Source of the DNA: Struthio camelus | Lineage: Eukaryota; Chordata; Aves; Struthioniformes; Struthionidae | Direction: 5' to 3' | Length of the DNA stretch: 64,000 nucleotides | NCBI RefSeq assembly: GCF_040807025.1 | Contig: NC_090952.1 | Coordinates: 19,589,068 to 19,653,067, forward strand | Shown: piece by piece, positions 52,673 through 64,000 of the stretch | How the letters are laid out: every line of letters begins with the position of its first letter | How positions within the stretch are numbered: the stretch's first letter is position 1 | The notes under the pieces: generated by a model | What the model was told of the DNA's origin: nothing | Databases searched by the model: none | Seen by the model: only the letters and a program-made list of their open reading frames with translations | Program-made: the position numbers and the translations under genes

Positions 52673-53293
52673 ATGTGCAGCCCTAAGGCTTTGAATCTGT
52701 CGGTAACATACAAAGTGCAGGACCCAGAAAGTCTTCCCAGGTCCTGGACTAAAATGTCCATCAGGAGAATCTTCTCCATGTCTGCTGACAATAAATTTGG
52801 ACATGATCTTTCCACTTTTGCATGCAACTTTCATAGGAAGAAACGCCAACTGCACAAGCTTAAAGGAGACACATGCTGGCCTGGGTCTTCAATCTGGCTG
52901 ATGGGGAGCCAGGAGTCAACAGCTCCTGTTTTACAGCTGAGAAAAAGTCTAGGTGGCTCTGATTTTCAGTTTCGCCCCTCCTCTAATAGGGGCAAAGATG
53001 GTGGAGATATTCTAGGAGGACGAAAACATCAACTGTTTTTAAGTTGCAGCAATTTCAGAATTCTTCTTCCTTCTGTAATACATGAATACCAAACTAAGCA
53101 AAAGTTAATTAATACCAATCCAAGAAACACACTATGCTTCAGATACACCTTTTCTCTGTCCCATCATGTAAATCCTTTAGAAGAACAGGAATGGCATAAA
53201 GTTATTTCTATCAGCTCTCTGCTTGGCTCAGAGCCTACCTGTAGACGAAGGTCTTTTCAAGGACCCATGTCCATTCCCTTTAAGGCTTCTTAA
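52673..53293 (+). other. Unexplained 206-codon open frame
   Basis: This is the longest ATG-initiated open frame outside the CpG island; the frame stays open from 52,643 after a TGA at 52,640. The predicted product starts MCSPKALNLSVTYKVQDPES and ends FQGPMSIPFKAS. I see no signal peptide, membrane span, catalytic motif or family resemblance; it is fairly rich in Ser, Arg and Lys with a few scattered Cys. Local GC is somewhat above the flanks, which lowers stop frequency, but an open run this long is still unlikely by chance in one place. No clear splice signals bound it. It could be a decayed transposon or retrocopy, a lineage-specific transcript or pure chance. I do not claim it is a gene. 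Confidence 0.2.
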
Positions 53294-55708
53294 TGTTGTC
53301 AGAGAATCAGCTACACTTGGTAACAGCTGACCTAACAAAAAGAACTGCATCCAAGCAAAGGGAACACATCTAGACATCTCAACAAGACTAAAAAACAGCA
53401 AGCGCTGCCTTTCCCAGACTGCAGCAGTCCTGGCTGGATATGCTCACCTTGTAATTGTGTTCTCCGAAGAGTCTTACTCCCAAAGAAGAAGTTGGGATGC
53501 TATTGTAATGTCAAATCTGAATCACTATTACAGTTACTATGAAAAGTTAGCAGCTGTAATTAGTGGAGAATTTTGAAGCTGCAGTGTTGTATTGTCAGTT
53601 GTAACAGCTTTTAATTATCTTATTTTTTTTTCTTGAAAGTGATCGGCTTTGCTCAAGTTGAATGTGCTTTTATCATTTTTATTCTGGAAATGAGCTGACA
53701 CATTTAATATAATTTAGACAGAAATACTGTTATTGCGGAAAACAATTGGAAGCTGTGAACTTTTTAAAAAAGATTTTGAACACAGGAGACAGTCGTAGTG
53801 CTTAGAGGGATTTTGCCATCATCCAATTAAAATACTCCTCCATTCTCTCTAATACCATTCTATCTGGTCTTAAAATGCATAAGACTAATTACATTAGCCC
53901 ACAGAGACTTGCATGGCTAATACTATTGGCCATTTCCTCAAATAGAAGAATTATACATGATTAACCACTTTGCAAATAATACTGGTATTTCTACTGCAGG
54001 ACTAGATTTGATATATAGATATGCTGCCATTTCTAGACTCTGCTTGCAGCAGCATACGGTACTCAAGCTTAGAACAGATGCCAGTGCTTAAATTGCAACT
54101 GCCAATTCCATTGTCCCTCCAGCCTTTAGTCCATCAGGAAACCAAAACCTTTTGTTGCTATTTCTAATCTGGTCTTATGCTGTGGATAGAATAAAGACAG
54201 AGCTTTATAGATTAGCCTTATAATAAGACAAGCCTTGTTACGTGTGTCTTGACTCCCTCAAAGTCCCTCCCTATCAGAAGAAATCTGAGAGATTTCCGGG
54301 GAAGAACCCAGGTTCTCAAGGACCTGAAAGAATGCAGTTGGTGTCAGCGCTACTTGTAGAAGCAGAGTTTCTGGGTTAAAAGACTACCCTGTGGCACACA
54401 GCATTCTATGAGGCTAGAAATGGTTGTAGGATTACTGTGTAGTACTGTCATTTTTGGCAGGCAGCATCCTTGTCAATATGCATGAGCACTCAGATGAATG
54501 AGAAGTACCTGTCACCCAAGGGATGTTAAACACTGATGACAACAACCAGCCACAGGTCCTCTACTGCAGACGCGTAGTTAGATTGGGTTCTTTTATAGCT
54601 GTCATTCTGAAGGAAGGAAAATTGCTAGGCAGCAAAGTGCAGGCAGCATTGGTAGTGCAGCCACTCTAGCAGACAGTATTGATGTTTTCAGTACTTGGCT
54701 CCTGCTTTCTAGTTGATTCCTCAAGACTGAAGAAACTGAAATTTCTGTTGGCTTCTGGAGCCCCAGCAAACCTAAAACTGAATCCTCACATCATGATTTA
54801 TTACCCACTGAATCCCCATTAGAGACCAATTTAGCCCATGATTTTTAGTCCTGGGAACGCTATCTCACCCCAGCATGATGATATCTCATAGATTGTACTG
54901 TTCTGATGAACTTTAATTTCATATTTTGTTACATTCATATCCAACTAGAGAACCTATAACGGAAGAGATTCATGGCTATGTTATAATCTGGTTCACGTAC
55001 TCAACTTTTAATTATCACGGCCAGTAGTGGCTCTGTTGTACAGCCCCCAGATTCTTTGGGAAAGGGGATAAATATTGGTTTTTCTGCTGTTACTAATGTT
55101 TGTGTAGGGATGATGTCTTTAAAATCACATAAGCAGAAGTCATCAGTCAAGCAGTAATGGATGTGTCCTTTATCTTTCTAATACATATATCAAGAGATTG
55201 GAAGTAATTACAGTGTTCACAAAAAATAATTCATTTTCATGGTGAAACTCTAGAATGTCACAAAGTGCTACAGGGGAATTTGATTCTAGTTCTAGTGAAA
55301 TTAAATATTATATAGGAAATGAAATAAACATTTGGTAAACTGAGGAAGTTTCAAATTTCCATAGAGGAAAGATTTTCAGACATATTCAGAATTTACTTCC
55401 TGTTGCAGACTGGGAAAAGCATTGCTGGTATAACACCTTACAGTGATTTTTTTTTTTTTAAATATAAATGCCCATGAAGGTAAATCTAATCAGTAGTAGA
55501 TGCAGTACAATCTAAAGGATGTTGAGTAGAGCTGCACAGCTAAAGGGCCACAGTCACATTTAGAATGTTCAGTATCTTGGAGAAGGAAAATCTTCTTGAA
55601 ATATGTTCTTAAGGTAAATTTGTAAATAGGGCCCATGTTTTCTTAAATTTTGGTTCAGCGCTCAGAAGTTTATTTTATTTAGTGCTTTTATTTCTTCTCC
55701 ATATCAGT
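53294..55708. other. Non-coding stretch, nothing assigned
   Basis: Slightly less AT-rich than the flanks between about 53.3 and 54.9 kb, but without recognisable exons or repeats. A short poly(T) run lies near 55,448. Confidence 0.5.
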
Positions 55709-55759
55709 TGTGTGTGTGTGTGAGTGTGTGTGTGAGTGTGTGTGTGTGTGTGTGTGTGT
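55709..55759. repeat. (TG)n microsatellite with GA interruptions
   Basis: About 51 bases of TG repeat with two TGAG interruptions, followed by a CATACATATATAAATATATA low-complexity tail. Confidence 0.95.
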
Positions 55760-55949
55760 ACATACATATATAAATATATATGTTCTAAGTAAGTTTGCAA
55801 ATTGAACCAGAAAGATAGGATTCAGGGTATTATGCTTTCCAGAGTAAATAGGTTTTTGAAATAATATTTAACTTGGACTTTAAGAGTACTAGATAAAATT
55901 TTATTCGCTACCAGTGCTGATGGAAACTAGGTGCCGCTAAAGTTTAGGA

Positions 55950-55981
55950 GCACTAAAGCATTGGTTCTCACTAAAGCATTT
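55950..55981. repeat. 21-bp period short direct repeat
   Basis: CACTAAAGCATT occurs twice with about 21-base spacing, a minor local duplication. Confidence 0.75.
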
Positions 55982-57125
55982 TGTGATCTGACTTACTTTT
56001 AGAGAGCCGCATCAAATTAGAATAGTTGAGAAACAGTCTGCAGATTTTAAATAATAAAATACTCTCAAGTATAGTCTGATTGACTTTGAACATAGCCTTT
56101 CCACAAGCTAAAAATCTCACTATTTCTACGAAAGCACTGAGGGTAATTTATAATTGAGTAAAGAAAGGAAGTAGTCTTTTTTACATGGAAGGACTATTGG
56201 ATGCTGCTTGAGATTATTGAGCTTTTATTCTAGTGTACAGGAAAAGAGTATATCACCAAGATGAAACAGAAAGCTTAATAGGCACTGAATCTCTTGACAT
56301 TTATGGAAACTTTGCCAAAAATCTGAAAAAAAGCTGAATTTGACTCTAAGATAGTGACACAAATAAAATTAAGGTGAAGACACCCCTTGGAATGGTAATG
56401 CCAAATGTGTCATCCCGTTATTAAAATCCTACCTTATTCTCCAGATAATTAGATTAAATGACAAATTAAATGTGGCAAAGGATAATGGGAAGTCTTACTT
56501 GTAGAAAAAGACCGGCATTTATTTTTTCAGCAACAGGTTAAAATACTTGGTGTTGTGAAATCTTACAAGTAGTTTGATAACTTACAAAGTTTTTTTTAAA
56601 GAAAAATCAATCTTTGTTAACAATAAAAAGGTGTGTATTTATTACATATTTAACATAGTTATAGAAAAATGGCACAGTCTTGGTCTAAGTAAACAAGTTA
56701 ATTATCTTTTATTTTGGCAGACATATATCATGGTAAGATAATTTTGATTTCGAGTTGATCAAGTGTGCTGTTAATTCTTGCAGAACATTTAAGATCATTA
56801 CTGAGTACTTGTGATTGTTAGGCACTAGGTGGCCTGCTTGCTAAAATATAAGGACTTCCACAAAGACAATTTGCAAAAGCACTAGGTGAAAATAAATAAA
56901 GTATCCTTAACTTCTAATAGAAAAAGATGCATTTAAACTACCTTATACAAATTAATATATGCATGGAAATCTAAAGAAAATACAACTTAACCTAAAACCA
57001 ACTTAGCACACAATTATTTTTGGTCTTGCGTTGCAGGAAAGTAATCTTTAGTTCCTCTCTGTTTGCTTGAGGAAAATCAGTAGCTCATTTATATTACTAC
57101 CCAAAAATTCTTATCTTGCACCTGA

Positions 57126-57137
57126 CCCCCCCCCCCC
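57126..57137. repeat. C12 homopolymer
   Basis: Twelve consecutive C residues, slippage-prone and possibly miscounted in assembly. Confidence 0.95.
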
Positions 57138-59169
57138 AGCACCTCACCAGGACTGCTGCTGAGATATCATCAACCTGCATGTCCCTCTTTTTACTTTCCC
57201 ACTACTATAAAAGATCAAAGTTTCCCACAGGGGAGAAGGGATAATAACCTGCATATTCTCCAAAATCATAATAAGCCCTTACTTCTCTTGAGGGATCTTT
57301 AAAACTGGCAAGTGCAACACAGTAGTAACATTTATTTAAAAAACCTATTTGGGTTACTGTATTACGCTCAGAAACATGAAAAGGACAATATTATTTATTG
57401 TTTCTAATGAGCAAATGTAACAACTCTTTTAGAAATGCATACCTCAATATGATCTCAGGTAGCAATCTACTGAAAATAATAATAAAGAACAGTAAACAAG
57501 AAATTCCAGTATCTTACAATACCTTGCTGAAATTATTTTCTCTTTTTTTAATAACTGAAGGCTAGAAATGACCTATATTCTTCAAGTCTTGCAACGTAAG
57601 TCCCTTAGTCCTGTGCTGTCACAGACCAAGCTCTTTATCATTTTTGGCTTTTTTCATGTTTTCATTTGTTCGTTGGGGACTCCCATTATGGTCAGTGGAA
57701 GGAGATACCTTGTGACTTGAGAAGGTGTGCAGCTTGGGCTTTTTAACTTTTTTCTAAACAACGAATTGTATCTATTTTACATATTTAAAACAGTAAAATA
57801 AATATTTAAATAACAAACCCTGATTAAAAATAATTGTACAATTCAATTAAATGGTTAAATGATTAACCACAGACTTATTTCAATATGATTATTCACCTTT
57901 TTGTAATAACTTCAGTTCAAATGCAAGATTAATGAGATGATAGATAAAATAATCATTAGAATTTCAGGTCTCACTGATAGAACTCTAGAATATTAGCAGT
58001 CAAGGGGAATGCAAACCTTGTCTCCATTATCCAGAGACCATGTGAAAGCTATACATCTGAACCAAATAATGGAACATCATCTGCATTCCAGAGAACACTA
58101 TTTTGGTCATCAGCTTAGAAATTTACCTTGCAGATAGATTTTAACTGGATTCCCCTCATGTTCCTGTGATAAAACAACAAATGAATAAACAAACAAAAAG
58201 CTCTATGGCACTGATGTCTAATTGTGTAAGAAAGGACACCATGTGGCTAGGTTAATGTTTTGTTTCACTTTCTCCTGAAATCTTACTGAAATGATATGAA
58301 TTCAAACAATGAATTCAGATGATTAGACAGATTTCTCTAAGACACAAAAGCTTTTACAAGCTGGTGTTCGTGTGCTTTAATCTGAGTAAGAGTAGAATCC
58401 ATCAGCAAATAGAGGGTGCGATACACTTGACATCGTATGTTCTATGAAGACCTCTAAGCTTTTCTGCCACAAGATAAATACTGTATGCAGACAGAAAGGA
58501 ACTATAAGTACTTATATTTTAGTGATTTCATCAAAAAGTGTATGTTTCCATATTCCAGCTGAGTCTGAATATAAACCTCGTGAATTGATTTGAAAGAAAT
58601 CAGACTTGGCAGTATCCCTCAGGTTACAGAGAATGAGTCTCCATTTTAAACAATGAGGGACCCAACCACACTGTGCCTTGTCTGAGAAAGAATATACCTC
58701 CTCAAAATCTTGTCAAAAAACCCCAATTGTGATACATGGCACGCAATCAAAAAAAAAAAATCACAGTAGTGTTGGTAATAGTAGCATTAGTGAAGGAATA
58801 GACGTGCTGTTTTCTACTGATGCATAGAGAAACATCACCATGAGACATTCGACTCCCCCTAGGAATTCATCGTCTCTGGATGTCAGAAAATAGATGTCAT
58901 GTACTGCCTCACATAAAATATAGTGGATTTGTATTAGGCGCACAGACCTGCAAAAAATATGGAGACATGAGACACTATATCACACTCTTTAACAGTGGCA
59001 TGTCTGAGAAAGCTCAAAATATCCCATAATACTTTAAAATGGATGATACTAATGCTGGTAAGTTCCAATAAGGTATTCCAATAATCCACATGGTTTCCGT
59101 TAGGCCATAACTCTTTCCAATATTTTGGTCCTAATAACTATGTTATAATAGAAATTGTGGCTACTTTTG

Positions 59170-59210
59170 AATACCACAATAGTTAAATACCACAATATTT
59201 AAATACCTCC
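59170..59210. repeat. 16-bp tandem repeat, about 2.5 copies
   Basis: AATACCACAATAGTTA is followed directly by AATACCACAATATTTA and then a partial AATACC. It is a small tandem duplication with two mismatches between the full copies. Confidence 0.9.
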
Positions 59211-60490
59211 ATTTCCTATACCAGAACAGAACATCTTCTTTGAGAAGTCTGAGAAATGTGCCCTGTCCGGGGGATATCATACAAATTGCATATAATACAA
59301 CATTGGTATTTTGACAGATTGTTATTACAGGACAGCACGCTTTCTCTAGTAAACACTATGGGTTTGAATTCTGTTAGTCCTGAGCACCTATAATTTTACT
59401 TGAAATCAGTAGGAGGTCTGGCTGACGGTTACATAAACATTGTCAGATGTTAAAGATTTGAAATTTTAATCTTTATTTATTTAATAATAAATCTATACTA
59501 CTAATTCTTATACCAGTAATGGATGAAGCAGTTTTTATCACTAGTATTCTTATATCTTATAAAGTGAAATGCAGTGATGTCCCTGTGTCATTTGTGTTGA
59601 CCTTAAGTGACTCAAAGTGACTTCTGCTTATGAAGAAAAACATCCCTTTTTTTGGTAGATCTTAGAGTTGGAGGGATAATTAGCTGATGAAAATTAATAG
59701 GCTGTCTGATGTGTTTTCATGTCATTTCCATTGCAACCCTAATGCAAACTCCTAATTTGCAGGAATAACCAACACACCTTTGGTCACGTCTAGTTGACTG
59801 AAACAGGCAGTGTTACCAAAATGTGAAGCATGATTAAATTTACAAATGATACAATCCCATGTTACTCAGAGATTCTGTCTGTTGTGATTACTACAGCTAA
59901 TAGGCTAGTGAGGGTTTTGTGGTATTTTATGTGCTCTTTTTCTGTCTTTTTTATATTCAAATAATAAGTTATTATCAAATGGTGAAGTCATTCCATTTAT
60001 ATGCAAAACTAGCTTTTTCACTTGAGTTTATAGCGTATGGACATGACTTCTAGACAAAGCAGAAAAAAAAGAACACAGATCTATTTGAAACTTTAATCTG
60101 ATCATTGTTCACATTATTCCTTTAAGATTTGTCCCCATTTAATTCCTACTTTCAAGAACTAATATTCCATTTTCTTCAGAAATGCTCTGTGCAGTGCCGT
60201 ACTAATGATAAAACCCATCATGTGCCCAAAATCTGTCAGAAAATGCTCATCATTAGCATTTTAAATGTTTTTCCATGAAGATTGAAGACTTATAGGACTC
60301 TTATTTATAGATGTATGCTATTATTAACATGGTGATGCCTTTTTTTTCCCATTAAAAAACCTTTTCAAGCTGTTCATCCATACTATCCCAAACTTTTCTA
60401 ATGTAGATTACAAGCCTGACTCTATCCCACGTCAGTTATGTTTAGACATCATTGGCAGTAGGCTGGGCACACTGAGTCAATGGACATGTG

Positions 60491-60508
60491 TATTTCTAGC
60501 TAGAAATA
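60491..60508. repeat. 18-bp perfect palindrome
   Basis: TATTTCTAGCTAGAAATA is its own reverse complement. The TTC...GAA arms superficially recall STAT-type sites, but the spacing of six does not fit the usual 3-4. It is probably a chance palindrome. Confidence 0.85.
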
Positions 60509-61388
60509 TGCTGTCCCCTGTACAAAGAAACTTTTATTTCTTACTAACTACTGACAGGTTCAGTGAGGATGCAGTGAAGAAATGCAAAATTGCACATTTT
60601 CCATTATTTGAGTACTGGTCTGTGAAGGAGCCATAGTATCTTCATTAAATTTACGCACCTTGGCAAAACTTTAAAAAAAAGATTTTTTGATATTCTAGCA
60701 TTGACTTTGCCAAGGCACTCTACAGTCAGGCCCACACCTTGTTTTGATCACGCCTGACATTTGTAATAAAATCTAGAATGAGGTATTCTATGCTGACAGA
60801 TTACATTTTATGCAAATATTTAATAAATATTTAATCAAGCTATCTCACTTTATGCTTAAATTAAGGTTTTCAGTTGACAGAGCTATAGTTTTGGCAGATT
60901 TCGTAAGCCATATGGAAAGTACCACTGATTTCAGTGGTCTTTGAATCAATTTAACAGAAAATAGTTGATCTGGTCCCGCATTTTTTATACTAGATTTAGT
61001 GTACAAAACAAAATTCAAAGTGGAGAATCAGGTCCTGCACCTCAAACTGCTGTAACACATTTTAAAGTATCCTTATAATTCAGTTTCATCTCATTCTTTG
61101 ACTCTTTTTGCCACGTATGTTTTGTAGAAGTAGTCCCACTGAATTTTGCTAGTTGCTTTCTTTTGAGTCTGAAGAGCTATACTCCATCATTTCCAATGGA
61201 TAATTTAGTTTTCAGTTTTCCCTTTCCAGAATCATTTTAGTGTACTGCTCCTGGCACAGAATTTCAGTGCTTTGAGACGCAATCCATGTGTTTGCAATCT
61301 CTGCAGCAGTTTTGGGATCTGTCAGGATGAAAGGAGCTATGCACACAGAAAGTATTTTACCAGGGCAGTTACAGTACTGCGGTGGTTT

Positions 61389-61410
61389 GGTTTTGTTTTG
61401 TTTTGTTTTT
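61389..61410. repeat. (TTTTG)n microsatellite
   Basis: About four TTTTG units ending in a T run. Confidence 0.9.
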
Positions 61411-62244
61411 TAATAAAAATGAAAAATGTTTTACATTTCTACCTATAGAAACCATGCAATAAAGCAGTCCTCTTTTTATATACCAGTAAGATGGGATATT
61501 TTTTAGTAATGAGAAATTTAAAATTTAGCAGCTAATTAATTCACTTTTCAAAAACTATTATATCTTTACTAGTCACGCATGTGTTGATATCAAGTCATTA
61601 AAAGTTCATTGCTACACCTTTATTATACAAAGTGTTAAATTAAATTTCTTTGCAGGTGATGTATAACTTGTCGCGCATCTTTTGTCTGAAAGTTACATCA
61701 AACAGTGTGAAAAAATGATATTGCAGAAATCGGAATATGAAATAACTAGCTATTATTTTTATTACTGTTATCATTAATTCCTTTCAAGCCAGGGTCATTT
61801 TGTGCTACAAACATGACAAGGAGAGAATTCTTCCTTAGAAAAACTTGCAAGAATTGGAATAAGCACAGCGGATAATTAAAGACAGATGAAATTGGGTCAC
61901 AAGGAAATAATAAAATGGTATTACTGAATTTGATTTTTAAAATCTGTATATTTCATATACCCATTTTATATATATTTAAGGGCATGAGAGATGAATTCAT
62001 ACCTTTAATATTGTGAGGTATGAATTAGTAAGTAAGGCTTGATCTTAGTGCTGTTAACTATAATGAACGGGGATAAAACGCAGATGCTATTGGTCTCCCA
62101 CTTAATATATCACAAGAGAAATCTTGTACCAAATTGCTTTTCATTTTCTTTTCTATAATTTGCCATAGTTAGTGGAGAAAGCGTGGTTCACTTTTTCCTC
62201 AGATTTTTCTAGTACCATGCAATGGTGCAGCTGCTGCTGCTAAT

Positions 62245-62310
62245 ACCTGTTATGTATATAGCACCTTTCATTTTGAAAGATTCCCTAAAGTGCTTTAGAC
62301 TCTAAATACA
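62245..62310. repeat. Possible ancient interspersed repeat core
   Basis: TATATAGCACCTTTCATTTTGAAAG...CTAAAGTGCTTTAGA resembles an old vertebrate repeat core that I remember as ATATAGCGCCTTTCAT followed by CAAAGCGCTTTACA. I cannot name the family with certainty and made no alignment. Confidence 0.35.
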
Positions 62311-62804
62311 GGGATTTTTTTTCTCATGCTTCTTAAAGTCTGTACCACAGTGTTGCACTAAAGTGGCTTTGGGAAAGCAAGCACAGAATAATCTATCCAA
62401 TTGAACCTATGAAATACAAGACTGTATGTAGGCCAGCCTGTGATAACCTGGGCCACGGTATGCAGAGAGCAGCATTCCTTATGAACACTTAATTCACGTA
62501 AAAATTTCTGAAAACTTTAGCTGCCCTTTGTCCCCAATTTCCTTTGACTGCCAGCTAGGGCAGAGAACTCCGTGCCCCTCTATGGCAGAGCTTCTACTGC
62601 ACAGGTGCGACATACCACGGCTGCACGGTATCTCTGTTATTTGTTGACACAGTTTATATTGAACTAAGAGTCCCTCCCTTACTAGGTGGTGAGTGGCAGC
62701 AGGAAAGCCAACCTGACCGCCACACTGAGGGCACACCGCCACATGGTGGCAGGGAGGCTCGGTGAGGGCAGGGCCATGCTGGGCGGAGCCGCGTGCCGCC
62801 TCGG

Positions 62805-62819
62805 AGAACCTTCTCGAAC
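62805..62819. promoter_or_regulatory. Heat-shock element, copy 1
   Basis: AGAAC CTTCT CGAAC is a perfect three-unit inverted array of nGAAn, nTTCn, nGAAn, the trimer-binding consensus of heat-shock factors. It lies within the first 61-bp repeat copy between GC boxes. Binding is inferred from the motif only. Confidence 0.55.
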
Positions 62820-62865
62820 GAGGTGGGGGCGGGGCCGCGCTGGGCGGAGCCGCGCACCGCCTCGG

Positions 62866-62880
62866 AGAACCTTCTCGAAC
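62866..62880. promoter_or_regulatory. Heat-shock element, copy 2
   Basis: An identical AGAAC CTTCT CGAAC sequence lies exactly 61 bases after the first, in the second repeat copy. Exact conservation of all 15 bases while neighbouring bases differ between copies is suggestive, though with only two copies it is weak evidence of selection. Confidence 0.55.
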
Positions 62881-63250
62881 GAGGTGGGGGCGAGGCCATG
62901 TTGCACCACGCTCTGGGCAGCCTTGCTGCAGACAGTGGCTGGTGAAGCGTGGTGGTGGCGCCACTGAAGAGGCGCTATCCGAGCTTTGGCATGGCCTAAA
63001 GCAGCTATGGAGGGAAGAAAATGAGAAGAGAGCTAGTGCATCGTGGTGTTTCCCTGCCTGCAACGAATTATGGTGCAAGGCCACCCTTTGTAGCTTTGCC
63101 ACTGTGTTGGGGTGACAGAAAGGAGATGTTTTCTGGAAACGCCTTGAGGGGCTGTAGAAGGAGCGATTAAACCTCTGAACTAGCTGGGCTTTAATGCGGA
63201 CCTGGAGGAATGGGGCTCACCTGTGAAGATAGTGGGTGGGGAGAAATTCA

Positions 63251-64000
63251 TTTACAATCCTCTTTCTGTTCTATCTCATACTGGATTTTTTCTGTGAAAA
63301 GTTCATGATTTTGATTTATATTATAATAAAACCTAGATTCAGGTGTTTTTTCTTGTGCTCGCTGTAAGGAAAAGCCCATGTTGTCACATACCAGCTTGGT
63401 TGGAAGAATCTTCTGTTTTACACACTACAAAGATTTGTTCACAGTTTGTATTAAAATAGGGCTAGTCATCTGAAAATGCTTCCCTAGGTATAGCATTTGG
63501 ACCCATGTAGGTGTATTTTAAGAGACTATTCTTCCTGACACGTGTATAGTACTTATGTTCATGGTACTCTTAGAGCTTCCAAAGTCAGTTTAAATTACTG
63601 TTTATTCCCGTGTCTTGTATCCATATATTACAAGTAATATATTTGGACAAACACAATGATTCACCTGTTAATTGGTGAAAATTACATGCCAAGGATGGAT
63701 TGGGCAACCTCTTTTCTGATATATTTTCTGTTTTAAACCTTTGAGCAGTAGCTTATAGTTGAATCACGCTTACATTTGAGCTATCTTAAAAAGAACAAGG
63801 AATCTCATATGAAAACTAGTTGTTCCTCTGCCAGGGAATTAAAAAAAAAAATCATTTCTTATCTGAAGAATTCCATAGGAACAGTGGTACTGTTAAATTT
63901 CCTTTCATTTCTGCAGTATACAAACTTCTACTTGAAGGAAATGGATTGAATAAGAAACATATTTTGTTTTTGTGAAGTGTTTGGAAGGATGTACATAAAA
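63251..64000. other. AT-rich non-coding stretch at the right end
   Basis: A TTATATTATAATAAAA motif near 63,316-63,331 includes an AATAAA hexamer that could be a polyadenylation signal for a plus-strand transcript from the GC-rich block, but nothing else supports this. No exon is recognised before the window ends. Confidence 0.45.

Larger units (their letters stand above)
55982..62240. other. AT-rich non-coding stretch, few features
   Basis: Almost no open frame exceeds 60 codons. Only simple repeats and one palindrome were noted. No exon or RNA gene is recognisable. Confidence 0.55.
62758..62902. repeat. 61-bp GC-rich tandem repeat, two full and two partial copies
   Basis: Two full copies, 62,771-62,831 and 62,832-62,892, are nearly identical (differences at only a few positions such as CATG versus CGCG and GTGCC versus CACC). 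Partial copies lie on both sides. Each full copy runs from a GC box (GGGCGGAGCC) to a heat-shock-type element and then a G-rich Sp1-type run (GGGGGCGGGG in the first copy). The period of 61 is not a multiple of three, which argues against the repeat being protein-coding. Confidence 0.93.
62560..63250. promoter_or_regulatory. Small isolated GC-rich block, possible promoter, LTR or enhancer
   Basis: A sharply bounded patch of higher GC, with its CpG-dense core at about 62,740-62,900, lies in otherwise AT-rich DNA more than 43 kb from the large CpG island. The core contains GC boxes and a 61-bp tandem repeat carrying heat-shock elements. A minus-strand open frame of 202 codons spans it, but its product is a compositionally biased, repeat-driven sequence with no recognised family, so I do not call a gene. 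Alternatives are an alternative promoter, a lncRNA promoter, a solitary retroelement LTR or an inserted GC-rich satellite fragment. I see no convincing TG...CA LTR ends or target-site duplication. Confidence 0.5.

Noticed and set aside
62494..63115. Open frames of 75-202 codons on both strands across the 61-bp repeat block
   Set aside because: They overlap in several frames, are driven by the GC-rich repeat, and the 61-bp period shifts frame between copies, so coding function is unlikely.
1..64000. tRNA, rRNA, snRNA genes, CRISPR arrays, prokaryotic operons, endogenous retroviral genes
   Set aside because: I looked for tRNA-like box sequences, spaced direct repeats and recognisable viral protein motifs and found none. 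The only polymerase remnant is the CR1 reverse transcriptase.

Overview
This 64 kb window looks like vertebrate nuclear DNA, most likely from a bird. It is AT-rich, has few interspersed repeats, and its one large recognisable mobile element is a 5'-truncated CR1 (chicken repeat 1) LINE. Two short CR1 3' tails are also present. CR1 also occurs in turtles and crocodilians, so 'bird' is an inference from CR1 plus the low repeat density. There are no bacterial-style genes, operons, CRISPR arrays or prophages. Almost every open frame of 60-130 codons here is what chance gives in AT-rich DNA.

Layout. 1-17,560: AT-rich DNA with no exon I can defend, carrying a long (AT)n tract near 7.1 kb, a possible ancient MIR/CORE-SINE fragment near 12.4 kb and a nested palindrome near 14.3 kb. 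17,560-18,990: a strong TATA-less CpG island, the only clear large promoter. A good plus-strand splice donor follows it at 19,284 and a good minus-strand donor lies at its left edge at 17,571. It is therefore probably bidirectional: a plus-strand gene with an untranslated first exon and a very long first intron, and a minus-strand transcript whose first exon may encode 45 residues. 19,284-46,850: presumed intron or intergenic DNA with simple repeats and two short plus-strand CR1 tails. 46,858-49,075: the minus-strand CR1 with a dead reverse transcriptase. 49,075-62,560: AT-rich DNA with one unexplained 206-codon open frame (52,673-53,293) and a (TG)n tract. 62,560-63,250: a small isolated GC-rich block with a 61-bp tandem repeat, each full copy holding a GC box and a perfect three-part heat-shock element.

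I could not name the gene or genes that own the CpG island, because no coding exon with a recognisable protein domain lies in the window. The parts most worth following up are the 61-bp repeat with duplicated heat-shock elements, the opposed splice donors around the CpG island, and the long open frame near 53 kb. I did not find convincing evidence of a new biological system.
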